Assembly: GCA_026545765.1 (NCBI GenBank)
Contig: CM048840.1
Coordinates: forward strand, 8,095,765 to 8,159,764
Length of the DNA: 64,000 nt
Direction: 5' to 3'
Source: Plantago major
Lineage: Eukaryota; Streptophyta; Magnoliopsida; Lamiales; Plantaginaceae
Shown here: in pieces, positions 34,537-46,614 of the stretch
Position numbering within the stretch: position 1 is the first letter of the stretch
Layout of the letters: every line of letters starts with the position of its first letter
Notes under the pieces: generated by a model
Told to the model about the DNA's origin: nothing
Databases searched by the model: none
The model's input: only the letters and a program-made list of their open reading frames with translations
Made by a program: the position numbers and the translations under genes

Positions 34537-36202
34537 CTAGCATTCCAATAGGTTTGTCAAGTAGTAATTACTAAACAGGAACCATCCAAGAAGCATGCTC
34601 GAAAACGATAACAGTCCAAGTATAAACGGCCAGCCAACCATAAAGACACCCAAGCAGAGCACCGACACAAATGGCAAAAACGATCTTATTACAGACAAAG
34701 AATCAACCCACCTCCCCTTAAATATTACAAGAGCTGCAACATTGACCATGTTCCAACTCATTGACCCCTTGTAGCTCAGGCGGTTAAGGCAATTGGCAAC
34801 GAATGAATGGCAGTTGCAGGTAAAGAGGTTGTACGTTACATGCTCAAACTTGCGGACAGTTGATTGGATGGCGTCATCCCAGGATATAGCAGTCCCATAT
34901 TCGGTATGTTTATACCGATGCTTGCACTTGTGCGCAGCAAGATTTACTGGAAAACAGCACTGGTTAACATATCAAAATGCAACAAGTTAATTTCTGACCA
35001 TTTCAATTCAGCTTATACATTTTAAAAAGTCAATAAAATTGACAAATAATGGTTCTAAGACATTTGAGATCACAAAATATCTACATAAAGCCGCCACAAA
35101 TAATATATAGTATGCCTTTCCATCCAGCACATAAGGTGATGCATGATATGATGGTTAAGTTTATTGTCTTGCTATCACAATAGAAATTTTTTATCAACTA
35201 GTGTAGAACAAGCAAGAGGCACAAGAGGAAATCAATATAGGACATGTCAACCTTTAACCATGACAATAGGAATCAGTCTTGGCATGCCAGCAGACACGGC
35301 GACATGGATACAATACGGACAAATTTTGTGAGATCATAGGATACGATAAGCACAAGCTATGGCAATAAAGTTTTCTTCTGTTATATAAATAGTATATACT
35401 AATTACAAGAAACAAACACTTTAATAAGAAAAAGTCAAAACATCTAACCAAAGAAGATTATTAACCTAGATGCCTGTATCCCGAGAGCGACTATAATGAC
35501 CTATCCTGATGTATCCAAGCAATAACAGATTAATATTTATACTTTATCTTGCAAGCATGTCAGATGTCGTTTCAGATAACATATCATCCCCGATTCTCCT
35601 TTTTTAGGTGGGGTGTGACTCTGTGTGTCTGTGGTGGTGGTGCAGGGCATTCATGAATCATCGATGTCCTTTTATATTATATGGAGAATTTGTATCTCCT
35701 TATCTCCTTCAGTTTCACTTCCTAAAGAAGATAAAATACAACTGGAATGATTAACTGTAGGACCAGAACTGCTAATGATAGATCTAATGTAGACCAGACA
35801 ACAGAATATGCAACCCTAAAAGCTTTTCCTTGAGATGAACCAGACACATGATATGCACACAACTAACATGAGCAGGACGAAAGTGTGTGGAAGTTGGAAG
35901 AGGCAAAAGCATACCTGCTCTCTCTCTAGTTGAAGATATCTAGCAACAGAACCAAATGCAAAGTCGTCAACATTAACAAGGTAGGAACCAGAGAAATCTA
36001 AAATGGTACCATCCTCTCTGCTTAATCCAACATGGCCAATGAAAGGAGCCAACCATGATACTATGGGCAGAGGAGTCCATACTAAGCAACACGGGAATTT
36101 TGCCTTTTTAGGATCTACATCCTCCACAGGCCAGAATTCTTGTTCAATTGTAGTTCCAGTGAGACTCTTGCTCTCAATTTCATTTGCAACGTTGAGTTCC
36201 AT
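34537..36202 (-). CDS. RTH: RTE1/RTE1-HOMOLOG family membrane protein (DUF778/TMEM222)
   Basis: Endomembrane protein family. Arabidopsis RTE1 acts at Golgi/ER and promotes function of the ethylene receptor ETR1; RTH is its paralogue. Two coding exons, 35915-36202 and 34537-34959, join in phase to 236 aa. The start is [16 protein letters not shown]. Conserved blocks: [55 protein letters not shown], the Cys-rich [19 protein letters not shown], and [19 protein letters not shown]. Two hydrophobic C-terminal stretches follow ([17 protein letters not shown] and [14 protein letters not shown]), likely membrane segments. The N-terminus ([20 protein letters not shown]) and the tail resemble RTH more than RTE1 itself. 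The initiator ATG lies just inside an exon that starts after TTGCAG at about 36219, so the 5' UTR is interrupted by an intron. The gene is intact. Confidence 0.9.
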
Positions 36203-37560
36203 TATATGAAGTATTCCTGCAAGATATGCAAGAAATAAAGTGAAACAAAAAATGAAACATGATTTCGTAATTACTGAAATACTATCATAACCATTATTTG
36301 CATACCCCTCTCGGAGCCCTAAATTGTTCACTTTAGAATGGATAAGTCTACCACTAAACTGCACTAATTGATGAGACACCGTCTTATTTGCAGTGACATA
36401 AAAAGCAATCACATACAACAGTAACCTTACTAGCTCATATGCGACAACAAACATATGATATATTATCAAGCAGAAACAAACATGAAACTTAAATAATCAT
36501 ACATCATGATGAGACATCTTATGTTCATTTACTTTTTACAACGTTCGTAATACTTTCGACAAGAAATATATAGAAAAATAACTTCTTATTCGTCTGAGAC
36601 CGCATATACATGCACGCCACGTCTTTGGAATTCAAGATTGCGTCACCCACACTTGGAAAAATCATATCCGTCACTACATTAAAAGCCTCCTTTCGTTCAA
36701 CGGCTATGAGATTTCAAATTGACAAGCTATCAATTCTACAAAAGTTATAAGCAATGAAAGACCTTCTATGGGAACAACTCCAACCTAGCACAAAGTATAA
36801 TTCGTCCGCAAATCACTGAGCATTTGCAGAAGTTCAAGGCATAAAGGCCTAAGTTTCTTAATGATTTACTTCATTACATTTACACACTCAAATCATGTAT
36901 TATCCACATTGGTCCTAACCAGTTATTCAATCACCTAAACATAGTCTCATATGTAGACTAAATCATTTTCATTCTAACAGCACTACATATACCAATGAAC
37001 TATTGAATTAAATATAATTTATCTTCATGGACATGATTATAAATTCTAAAATAATACATCTAAAAAATTAAATTCATAAAAAACACAGCAACATGTACAT
37101 TAAGGTCTTGTCACCTTAGGCAACTAAATTGTGCAAAATTAAAAATTTCTTCTTTCTAGAGAATTAGCACACAAAATCGAAGCCGTATAAGCAAAATAGT
37201 TAAAACCCAGAAAACAAAATTAACAGGAAAACGGAAAAACACAGATCAAACAACAGTCTTGACGGTGAATGTATGCATGATAAACAACAAGAGACGAACC
37301 AAAATCAAGAATCAAGCAAAGATGGAATCTTTATATAAAAAAGAAACTACCGAGAGTAATTTAACAAGCAGAAATGAAAGGGCCTTTCGGTTACCGGCAT
37401 ATAGAAGCTTGAAGGAACCTTCCTGACCGATTTTTTTTTTACAAAGCAGCTGAAATTTTACTCTATTCTTGATGATTGAGAGGAAAGCGAAAGGTAGATG
37501 AGATTACTTGTATTGGCAATTGATCCTTGTGAAGAAATTGTAGAAAATGAGGCGTAAAAG
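36203..37560 (-). promoter_or_regulatory. 5' UTR intron and leader of the RTE1-type gene
   Basis: A splice acceptor (CTTGCAG) lies about 16 bp upstream of the ATG. A good donor (GCCG|GTAACC at about 37395) sits in a leader-like pyrimidine-rich stretch, giving a likely 1.17-kb 5' UTR intron and a first non-coding exon at about 37395-37540. This is inference from splice signals only. The promoter would lie between here and the repeat array at 37890. Confidence 0.45.
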
Positions 37561-37889
37561 GACAATAATTAGTGGTTTAGTTTAAATACTGCAAGTTGTG
37601 TTGTAATTGCTGGAGAAAACTGGAAAGGTGCATGAACCTGCAAAATCAAAGCTGCCCAAATTATCTCCTGTGGGACCTACCTTTGAATGCGCTTTGACCT
37701 TTTTCATTTTACCCCCTTTGTAATTCTTTTCAACGCCACACCACGGTAAATAATGTTGTGTACCCGTCCCGTGTTTGAGAAACAACCAAAACTTCTCCCT
37801 CTTGCGTAGTTCTTACATTCTCCGGACGATATCTTTGAACCTGACTTTGTTACGATTAGATGCGAATCGGAAGACTTCCCCATCATAAG

Positions 37890-38930
37890 ATGCTCCAAAA
37901 CAAGCACGCTTAACTATGAAGTTCTTATAAATATATTCCCGAAAATAAAGTTGCACCTTGTTGGTATGGGTAGTGTTCTCGATCTCTTTAAACTGTTTGG
38001 ACTTGACTTGAAACTTTGAGGCGTTACATTCACCCCTCTTAAATTGTGCGACGTCCTTGCCGCACCTTGGTCCGACCAACCGTCCACCCCTTGTGGGCTT
38101 TGGGTTGACACGACTTTGATACCATTTGTAACGACCCGAACCACTAATGGGTCGAGCTTAACTATGGAGTTCTTATAGATGGATTCCCGAAAAGAAAGGT
38201 GCACCTTGTTGGTATAAGTAATGTTCTCGATCCCTTTAAACTGTTTGTACTTGATCTGAAACTTTGGGGCGTTACATTCACCCCCTCTTAAATTATGCCA
38301 CGTCCCTGCTGCACCTTGGTCCGACCAACCGTCCACCCCTTGTGGGCTTTGGGTTGGCACGACTTTGATACCATTTGTAACGACCCGCACCTAATGGTCG
38401 AGCCCGACTTTGGTAAGCGATTCTTCATGGGCAGCTCTCCGGGTGATATGTTGACCTCACTGTACCACTTGATCCCTTTAAGCTGTTTGTACTTGACTTG
38501 AAACTTTGGTGCATTACATTCACCCCCTCTTAAATTGTGTGACGTCCCCGCCGCACGCTGGTTTGACCAACCGTCCACCCCTTGTGGGCTTTGGGTTGGC
38601 ACGACTTTGATACCATTTGTAACGACCCGGAACACTAATGGGCCGAGCCCGACCCTTTGGGCCGGCGCGGTTACTCATGGGCAGCTCTCCGGGTGATATG
38701 TTGATTTGCTGTACCACAAGTCCTTTCCGCAAGACTTTGTCCTCACTGCGTGCAGGAAGACTTCGGTTGGTCACCTATCATAAGATTGCTCCAGAGCAAT
38801 CACGCTTAACTATGGAGTTCTTATAGATGGATTGCCGAAAAGAAAGGTGCACCTTGTTGGTATGAGTAGCGTTCTCGATCCCTTTAAACTGTTTGAACTT
38901 GACTTGAAACTTTGGGGCGTTACACTTTTT
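37890..38930. repeat. tandem array of the TGTAACGACCC repeat family
   Basis: About four units with ~245-bp period (the last ~310 bp). TGTAACGACCCG starts near 38127, 38376 and 38620. GGGGCGTTACA or variants fall near 38020, 38267, 38508 and 38916. Each unit shares 'CGACGTCCCCGCCGCAC', 'CGACCAACCGTCCACCCC', 'TTGTGGGCTTTGGGTTGGCA', and 'GAAAAGAAAGGTGCACCTTG'. Unit ends are inverted to each other. The single copy at 30020-30335 has the same orientation. Frames in it are repeat artefacts. Confidence 0.88.
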
Positions 38931-40094
38931 ATCTCAATACATTTTTTTTTTCCATTTATTATAACAAAACCTTAAATCAATCAAATAATCTTGAAAACTA
39001 TAACACACTTCACAAAAACTCTTACACATCATATATATTATTCTTATACACCCTGTAAAATTTCAACTCCATCTCAAAACAATTTTTCACAACTCAATTA
39101 ATGTTTATGTGTTAAACAATCCCGTGATTTTTTCAGTATCGTGATTCTTATTATTTCAATAGTTTAGAGATGTTTTTTCTTTTCACATACCCGGGAGAAA
39201 AATAAAGAAAGGAGCTCCTTGGATCTTGAATGAATAACTTCATGATTGATCTTCTGAGTAGTTAAGAAATTATGCTATTTGCAGTGATTTTATGCCTATG
39301 ACGTTTACAAATGTCTAAATCCTAATAAAAGGAAGATGATGGAACATTTTAGCAAACTGCATGTGTTAAATTGCATGTTTCATACTTGATTGCATCTCTT
39401 TGAATATCGATTTTGAAATTTGTCTATAAAAAATTAAATGCACATAATATAATCTTATTCACGTCTATAACATAATAATCTAAATAGATTAGCGTATTTT
39501 TATTTCTTTCCACGAGCAGTACAAAAGGAAAAAAATACAGTGCTATGTTTGCTAATCTTTCATAAATGGTATTACTATAATCCAAAATATATTTGCAAAA
39601 AGTTTGTCTTTTTGTGGAGAGTCTAGAAGTGGGATATAGATGGCGAATCAATAGTTAGGTGATTATTACTATCTTGCAAGCTGAAAATACCAACCATATG
39701 GCTGGCTGCCTTTTATTTTATGACAATTTTTGTTGGAAATTTGATGTACGATAGGGATATTTGGTCTATTCCACAAGTGACACAATTTTTAAAGATCATA
39801 ATATTGAAAGTAGGCATTATTTTTAGTTGTTTGGTAGGCTACTTGATATGTTCCTTCTATCGGGCTGTTCTCTATTCTATTTTCCGTATTTTCTCCACTT
39901 AGCTCACAAATATTAGAGATGGGAGGTTAATATGGTTAGAATCCGAAAAATTCCCTCTTGCAATCCTCTTATTTATAGGACTCTAGATTCCACAATGTCG
40001 TATCAGTATGCAACTTTCAAATTGACGTAATCTGACCACAAATTCAACTATAAGTTACACGACCATAAAAATTGTTCCAAAAGCAAACATAGGT
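38931..40094. other. intergenic AT-rich DNA
   Basis: No gene or recognisable repeat. It ends with the left target-site copy AACATAGGT (40086-40094) of the MULE-like element. Confidence 0.5.
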
Positions 40095-40479
40095 GGGATT
40101 TTTTACGGTGAGATAGTAATTGTAATACTTGTTAAAATGAGATAGTAGTCGTACTATCGTTGAGATCTAATCTCAACCATTGATTTTAAAAGATTTAATC
40201 TATGTCTGACAATTTCAAAAGTAAATCATTAGCTAATTGGCAATTGTACCCTTCATACATAATGCAAAATTTTAAATTTAAGAATATCATTTTCCATATA
40301 AAAATAAAATAAAATAATAATAATAATAAATAAAAATAAAAATAAGTACTTTTGGACATGTTTAAGATGGGGAAGAAAAAAAGCAACACGACTGGCACCA
40401 CCACCATCCGGCCACCTCTTTTCGATCTAGGTAATCATACTACAACGGGTTATCGGGGTGATATTGTTCTAGAACTTGT

Positions 40480-41050
40480 TGTTTACTGAGCAAATAGTCT
40501 TCCAAGATAGAACAGCAGTATTTGAATCAGAGTTCTAGCACTCGAACTTTGACTCGGCGAACTAATACAATAAAGGATTCTTCTGGCTTTAGAGAGTTTA
40601 AGAGAATGAAGAAGGATGGATTGCTGTGTGTTAAATCCGAACCTAGGGGGGCTATTTATAGTTTCGAAGAGTTGAGTCTGACAGGCACAATGGTTCGCGA
40701 ACTGGTACAGCAGATGAGTTGCAACTTCTGAGTACAACAGTTCCGAACAGATATGTCCCATGCGAACAGTTCGTACTGATGGCTTTTCATTTCAGACTAA
40801 TCTTATTGGACTCAACTAAACATAGTTGGTTTCTGGCCCAAAAAATTATAATCAACTCTAGCCCGCAACCCACGAGCCCACGACCTGAGACCCGTGCCCG
40901 GCTCCTGGCGGAGCCAGGTGGGTGCGTGTGTAGGAGCATCTAGCTCCTCCCCCTTCCAAAAGCATGAGTGCCCTAAGAGCCCAATCACTTAACCCAAGTC
41001 TTGGACTAATAAGTAGTTCCTTCTTCCTCAATTTTAGCCATGTGGGACTT
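40480..41050. other. unassigned cargo of the MULE-like element
   Basis: More GC-balanced than its surroundings, with short internal direct and inverted words around 'GTTCGCGAAC' and 'CGAACAGTTCG' (40690-40780) and a 'GGGCTATTTATAG' TATA-like phrase near 40649. It looks like a promoter or LTR piece, but I could not find a partner copy in the window. Confidence 0.3.
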
Positions 41051-41767
41051 CTCCCATTCCAACTCTTGGCATTCCATATTCAATGCATCAACCAACAAGC
41101 TCAATAACTCTTTCACCTTTCAATAAATTTTAGTAATTCTTTCTCAAGTGTCATCTACTACTATAGTAGATTATATACGTTTAAGGAAACTTCATTTCCA
41201 ACGTGTGGGACCCCTTTGGTTGAGGTGCAAAGACATGGACTAGCCTCTTTGGTGACTAAAATTCTAACAGAACTGAAGGAAAACAAGGGGTCGAATTTTT
41301 TGTTTGATTTTGAAATGGGTTTCGAAATTTCTTGTTTATTTGGTGGATTTGGAGGACTAATCTTGTGCGAATCGGATAGAGGACGATGTTAGGAAGTAGC
41401 TCAAACCTTTAATTGGATTTGGATTGGAGAATTTCGGGGATACAAAACTTTTTGATTCTGAGGGTGGTTTGAAAGCTCGCAGAAATTGAAAGGACCTTAA
41501 GTTGAGAATTTGAGTTGGGATAGGGGTTGGTTTGTAAATTAATTACATCATCAGCAAACGCAACGTTTAAATTTATTGACTGGGCAAATTAAACATGCAA
41601 ACGTCTTTGGTCTACTGGCAATAGAGTGGGGATTGAGTTGGAGAACAGAGGATTGATTCTCCATGATGTCTATTTTTTCTTTTAATTTTAATTTCAACTT
41701 ATTCCTTACCCGTTTAGTTACCTTTTACCCCCTGGATATTGTGGAATTATAATTATGCCCTCTTACA

Positions 41768-41946
41768 TTTTCAATAGATTTTCTTAGTTATTGAAATTAA
41801 TGTTTTGCCCTTGTTACCCATTTTCTCAATTCCAACACTACTAAACTAGAGTAGAGCCTTTTCAATCGATTTTCTTAGCTCTTGAAATTAACATTTTCCC
41901 TTGTTACCATTTTCTCAATTCCAACATTACAAAACTAGAGTAGAGC
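41768..41946. repeat. 91-bp tandem duplication
   Basis: Two diverged copies starting at 41768 and 41859, sharing 'GATTTTCTTAG', 'CCCTTGTTACC', 'TTTTCTCAATTCCAACA' and 'AAACTAGAGTAGAGC'. Confidence 0.8.
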
Positions 41947-42555
41947 ATAGACAGAGTTAGCAGGTGGTGCTTTTGAAGGGTTTGTGATACAAGTTGATTG
42001 TCGGTTTCACAATTTTAGTGTCACTCTCATTTTCTTAATGATGGATTTTTCCCGATCTCCTAGTTGAGTTTAAGTTGGTATTATCAAACATACGCATACT
42101 CTTATTTTATATACTTCATAAAATAATGTTAATGTGTCATTCCCTTTTATTTATTAAAATATTACACATGGTTTTTTGAAAAAGAAGTGTTGTTACAACT
42201 CACTAACATATGCACTTACCGTTTCAACTTGATTGAATAATGGATGACGAATAAATTCTTTTATTATATTTTACTTCAAAAAGCAAACTACCCTAAGCTA
42301 GTTAACATACCAAATCAATTGATTTTCACCTATTATAAAAGAAAAATAAAAGAAAAATCATCAACTAATTATATTGGTCAATTAACTAGTATAGACGCTC
42401 AGAAATCTACAATTGAATTTAGGGTTGAGAATTGGGGGGCACCGACAACCTGCAAGGCAACAAGAGCAAACGAGACATAAGGTTCCAAGGTGACACCGGT
42501 GTGGTGCCGACCGTATGGACTCCGATGCTCAAGTTAGTATGCTGATAGAAGGTGA

Positions 42556-42558
<3 letters not shown>

Positions 42559-42607
<49 letters not shown>
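42559..42607. repeat. (GA)n microsatellite
   Basis: About 24 uninterrupted GA dinucleotides. Confidence 0.97.
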
Positions 42608-42609
<2 letters not shown>

Positions 42610-43607
42610 CGATCCCCCTGCTGAATGTATGGATGGGCACCAACGATAAAGCGACCTGCTTTGGAGGTGGTTGGCTATCGTCGGATAGTGATGAATGGAT
42701 ACCGGCGAGAGGCTAGCTGACCTTGTTAGAGGGAGCTAGCTGGCGGTAGTCGGATGGTGACGTAAGGTGGCGGAAGGTGATAGATGACTGATGGACGATG
42801 GTGGAAGGCCGGAAGCGTTAATCAGAAAGCTTGAGAGAGATGGAGGCGTTAGAGTGATAGCTAGGGTTTCTCGTAGTATGAATGGGATGCCTTCCTCCTT
42901 CCACCTGCCTTCCTATATAGACTTTCTACCCGTTAGAGTCCATACCCACCTCTCCTATATTTCGGGTGAGGAGTCTCTTAGTGGGTTGGACCATGTCATG
43001 ATCAGTTGGCAGAATCATTTGCCACTTCACTTGTCCGTTGAGCTAGCCTCCCATGTTCGGTTGGTTGACTAGCCTTATCCATCTTAATGTTATTTCTTAG
43101 TTTTTTCTTATATATATATTTCCATTCCATTTGATAACATCTCTTCACTTTTGTTTCATTTTTCAGTATTCTTCAAAAAATATATAATTTTCTCAAAATA
43201 TCAAGTGCTCCATACCTTTTTTAGAACTTATTATACTAAGGTTGACGCTTAGTTTTAGATGAAAGAATAAAAAATAAATAGTAAAACATGAAAATGGTGT
43301 AAAAGATGTAGTTCTAGTGGCAAAACGTATAATTTTAGTGTCAAAATATTTTTTAATTATTTTCTATTTGTGGGGTTAGTTTTTATCTCTCATAAAATAT
43401 GAAGTTCCATGAAATTTTGTGTGATACGGGGAGTAAATTTTTTTCAATACAATCTAAATCAACTTCATGTAGTTAGGAGAAAGATACAAAACTACCTGCA
43501 GATTAGTGGTAAAGGTTATTGCTTATACCTTTGAGGTGCATGTTTCAACACCCATCTTCCTCATTTAGTTGAATTTTTTTTTATAATTAATTAAAAGCGT
43601 CGTCGGA

Positions 43608-43682
43608 GTTCCGGTGGTGGCTGCCGGAGGTGTTCCGGCCGGTGGTGGCTGCCGGAGGTGTTCCGGTGGCCGGTGGTGGCTA
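43608..43682. repeat. short GC-rich minisatellite
   Basis: A roughly 30-bp unit 'CCGGTGGTGGCTGCCGGAGG' plus TGTTCCGG, present about 2.5 times, near the right end of the MULE-like element. Confidence 0.85.
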
Positions 43683-44296
43683 GTAATAGTATTTATTTTA
43701 TTTTTAGTAAAAGGGTATGATGGTAAATTAACATTTATTATAAATTTTAAATACAACTAAAAATAAAACTATAGGGTATATTTGGCAATCACCTTACAGT
43801 ACGACTGCTATCTTATTTTAACAATGTACGACTACTATCTCACCATAGAAAATCCCAACATAGGTTTATATGCGTCAACTTCCTTAAAAGTTGAGCACTT
43901 GGCAAACCTTTTAGCATGCTTTCCTTATTGAACAACTTTCACCTTAGGTCCAACAACAATTCCCTCTTCTACATATCCTATTGATTCATAACTGCTCAAG
44001 TCTAAGGCTCTGTTCTCTTCAACTGTAATTTTCTGAACTGAAACTGAAACGAACTGAAGAAATTATTTTGTAATAATAATAACAATTATATGATGGTATA
44101 TATAATCACAATTAAAAAAACATATTATTTTTGTCATTTTTCTCACACTCTGACTACTCTTTTTCTGTCACTTTACCTTTTTTTTATTTATTATTGTATA
44201 ACAAACTTTAAAACCAACTGCATGGAAAACAATATGAAAATGATAACTCGATTAAAACCGAATTTTAATCGTCGTACAAACTGTCTTTATCTAGTT

Positions 44297-44575
44297 TTTT
44301 TTTTGAATCGGTGAAATTTATTACAACTTAAAAACGTTTACAAGAGCATGGACAATGTTCGGCAAATAAAATAATTAAAAGCTTAACCAAAATCACTAGT
44401 CCATAAACCATGCACAAGCTCGTGCCAACAACTTTACATCGACACTCTTTCTTGTCCAGAACCTCCAGCCTTGTCCCATTTTCCAAACTGCTTCTTCAAC
44501 TTTCATGTGAACCAGATTGTATGGTACTCTCAGGTTCCTGTAGTTTCTTATCTTAACTCACATTTTACGGTACAA
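44297..44575 (-). mobile_element. possible 5'-truncated LINE 3' end with poly(A)
   Basis: Read on the minus strand, an open stretch (for example VEEAVWKMGQGWRFWTRKS) ends at a TAG. A ~95-bp AT-rich tail with AAGTTGTAATAAATTTCACC and a terminal A-run (T-run at 44297-44305 on plus) follow. Short coding sequence, a 3' UTR with an AATAAA-like signal and poly(A) fit a truncated LINE or a processed retrocopy. The peptide itself I do not recognise. No convincing target duplication. Confidence 0.4.
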
Positions 44576-44599
44576 AAGAAGGTTAATTCAAATTGTAAC

Positions 44600-46614
44600 T
44601 ATACTCTTTATTTCATTGATCTATTAAAAGTCGTATTAAAAAGAAAGAAAGAAAAAAAATTTGAAAATAACTCAATTGGATAAATTTTCTTATTTTCCTT
44701 GTACAAAAGATCGGGTGTGTAAATAAATGATAAAATAATAATAATACTAACAACAACAACAATAACAACAACAATAACAATAATAATAATAATATTATGA
44801 ATTTAATGAATCGAATCGAATTGGAATCGAATGAATTTAATTTTCAAGAAGAATAACTAAATCTTCTATAATTATGTCACTTTCTCCGGTTGAGACACAT
44901 AACGTCCGGTTGAGTTTGTGGTAACGTATTGGACAGTGGCATAATGGGAGTATACCAATCGAACGGGGCGTTGTAGAACACCCAAAAGCAGAAGGTAGCA
45001 ACGTAATTCTCAAATTTCAGATAGTATACTATAGATCTGTAAATGCATTGATCGTACTCGCATAATAATTTATAATTGAACTTGAATTCTTACTTATTTT
45101 AACTTTATTAATCTATCCTTAGAAAAGAGTTCTAGTTTCTTTTTTAGAATTAAGAGTAACTTTTTCGACAAAGTTGAGAGTTCAGTAGCTAAGCATCGGT
45201 TACTGCTGAAATTGATGGGGAGTATGACTTCCTCGTGCAAGGTCTCCATGAACCTTGTAAAGGAGAATGAACCTTCCTGTTAAAAGTTGTACTAGTATTG
45301 GACAACTTAGGTATAACAATTTAAAATAAATTATAAACATAGATAAAAGTTGTACCTTGAATAATGTATAATTTACATTTAAATTTTTACTAATATTTAT
45401 TGAACAGTATGCTGGCTTAATGTATAATTTACACTTGATCTTTCACCAATATTTATTTAAGAGTATGCTAGCTTACTCTTTTTTAGTATTTTGTCAAGTT
45501 CTGTGGGATAACTACAAATGAGAATGCATGAATTTTGCAATATACGAAATGTAACCATGGCTGAAACAGATTACAAAACAAACATCAACGAATAAGTCTT
45601 GAACAATTTTAGAAAAGCTGAGACTTATATGCTTTCTGAATTTCTAATTTGACAATTCCACAAACAATACATCAATGACTACCAACTCTTTTGAAAAGGA
45701 AAGTAAAGTTTTTTTTGTGTCCTACCACGAATTCACGATAGCAATAAGTCAGCTCAGTTTTGTGATGCAAAATTGCAAATCAAACACAACCAACTTTTAT
45801 GTGCTTTGCCATGCCCAACAACAATTTGAAACCATTGAAATAACGACAAACGGTTTAATTCTACGTCCCAAGAATCCCTGTTGATCAGACAAAGTCCCTT
45901 AACAAAAAGTGCATTCAAATGGACTCCCGAAACCAAACGGAAAAATTCTGGACCATAGCACCAACACCAAGTGTGGCATGGACCACAAGAATGTTTGCCA
46001 CATTCTTCATTTTAAGAAATCTGGCCAAGTGATACCAAAGCAGATACGAAGTACAAAGCACATAGTAATATACTAATAATATATGATGAAGAAACTTACT
46101 ATTTATCATCCTTTGATTTTTTTTTTTTCGTTTTGTTTTTCTTTACTGAGGACTAGTTTTTAGGTACATGCTGTAGAGACCCTCTTTTTACAGTTGCTTC
46201 TTTTGCGATCTCAACAGTCCCTACAAAATTCGTCATCTCCTTCTTTCTTTTTTTTGCTGTTTTCTTTTACTAATAGTACTTATTACAGATATATAGATAA
46301 TACTACACGCTATGGAGAGAAATGACTAGTTCATTTCCTCTCCATAGTTTTAGGACCTCAGGATTAGGCTCACCGGGTTCACTACCAGTTTTCTTACCTC
46401 AACTGCACTTTGTGCCACTTTCGACGTTGAGATCTGCTTGCTCTAAACTGGCTGTATTAATTTCTCCCTAGGATTGAACCAGACACTTTCACATCCAACA
46501 AATTTCTTCCTTCCTGTACACTGTAAACTTGCATCTTAGAAACCTTCTCCAAACTTGATATTTGCTTGACTGCCTCTTTTATACGGGCACCCATCTACTG
46601 TAACAACACTTTTA
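44600..46614. other. intergenic region downstream of the kinase gene
   Basis: Mostly AT-rich. An (AAC/AAT)n microsatellite lies at 44740-44795. A short isolated peptide frame (EIDGEYDFLVQGLHEPCKGE, 45208-45270) may be a gene scrap but has no context. The right end contains the kinase 3' UTR. Confidence 0.45.

Larger units (their letters stand above)
40095..43856. mobile_element. 3.76-kb MULE-like non-autonomous transposon
   Basis: Perfect 9-bp target duplication AACATAGGT at 40086-40094 and 43857-43865. The terminal inverted repeats begin GGGATTTTTTACGGTGAGAT at the left and GGGATTTTCTATGGTGAGAT when read inward from the right. They continue through 'AGTAGTCGTAC' and 'TTGTTAAAATRAGATAG' words, with looser similarity for about 150 bp. 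Starting in GGGATTTT with a 9-bp duplication is typical of the Mutator superfamily. No transposase is present. The interior is a patchwork: an LTR-like or promoter-like stretch (40480-41050), a 91-bp duplication, a (GA)n tract, a GC-richer open stretch (42640-43075) and a short minisatellite. Some of this is probably captured DNA. Confidence 0.88.

Noticed and set aside
34762..34850. tRNA-like or SINE-like A box ('TAGCTCAGGCGGTTAAGGC')
   Set aside because: On the minus strand this is coding sequence of the RTE1-type gene ([15 protein letters not shown]), and no matching B box or cloverleaf follows.
37914..38635. overlapping frames with 'GIKVVPTQSPQGVDGW'
   Set aside because: Translations of the non-coding TGTAACGACCC tandem repeat.
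42791..43072. 93-codon frame in the MULE-like element
   Set aside because: No recognisable domain, no splice or promoter context; kept only as possible captured cargo.
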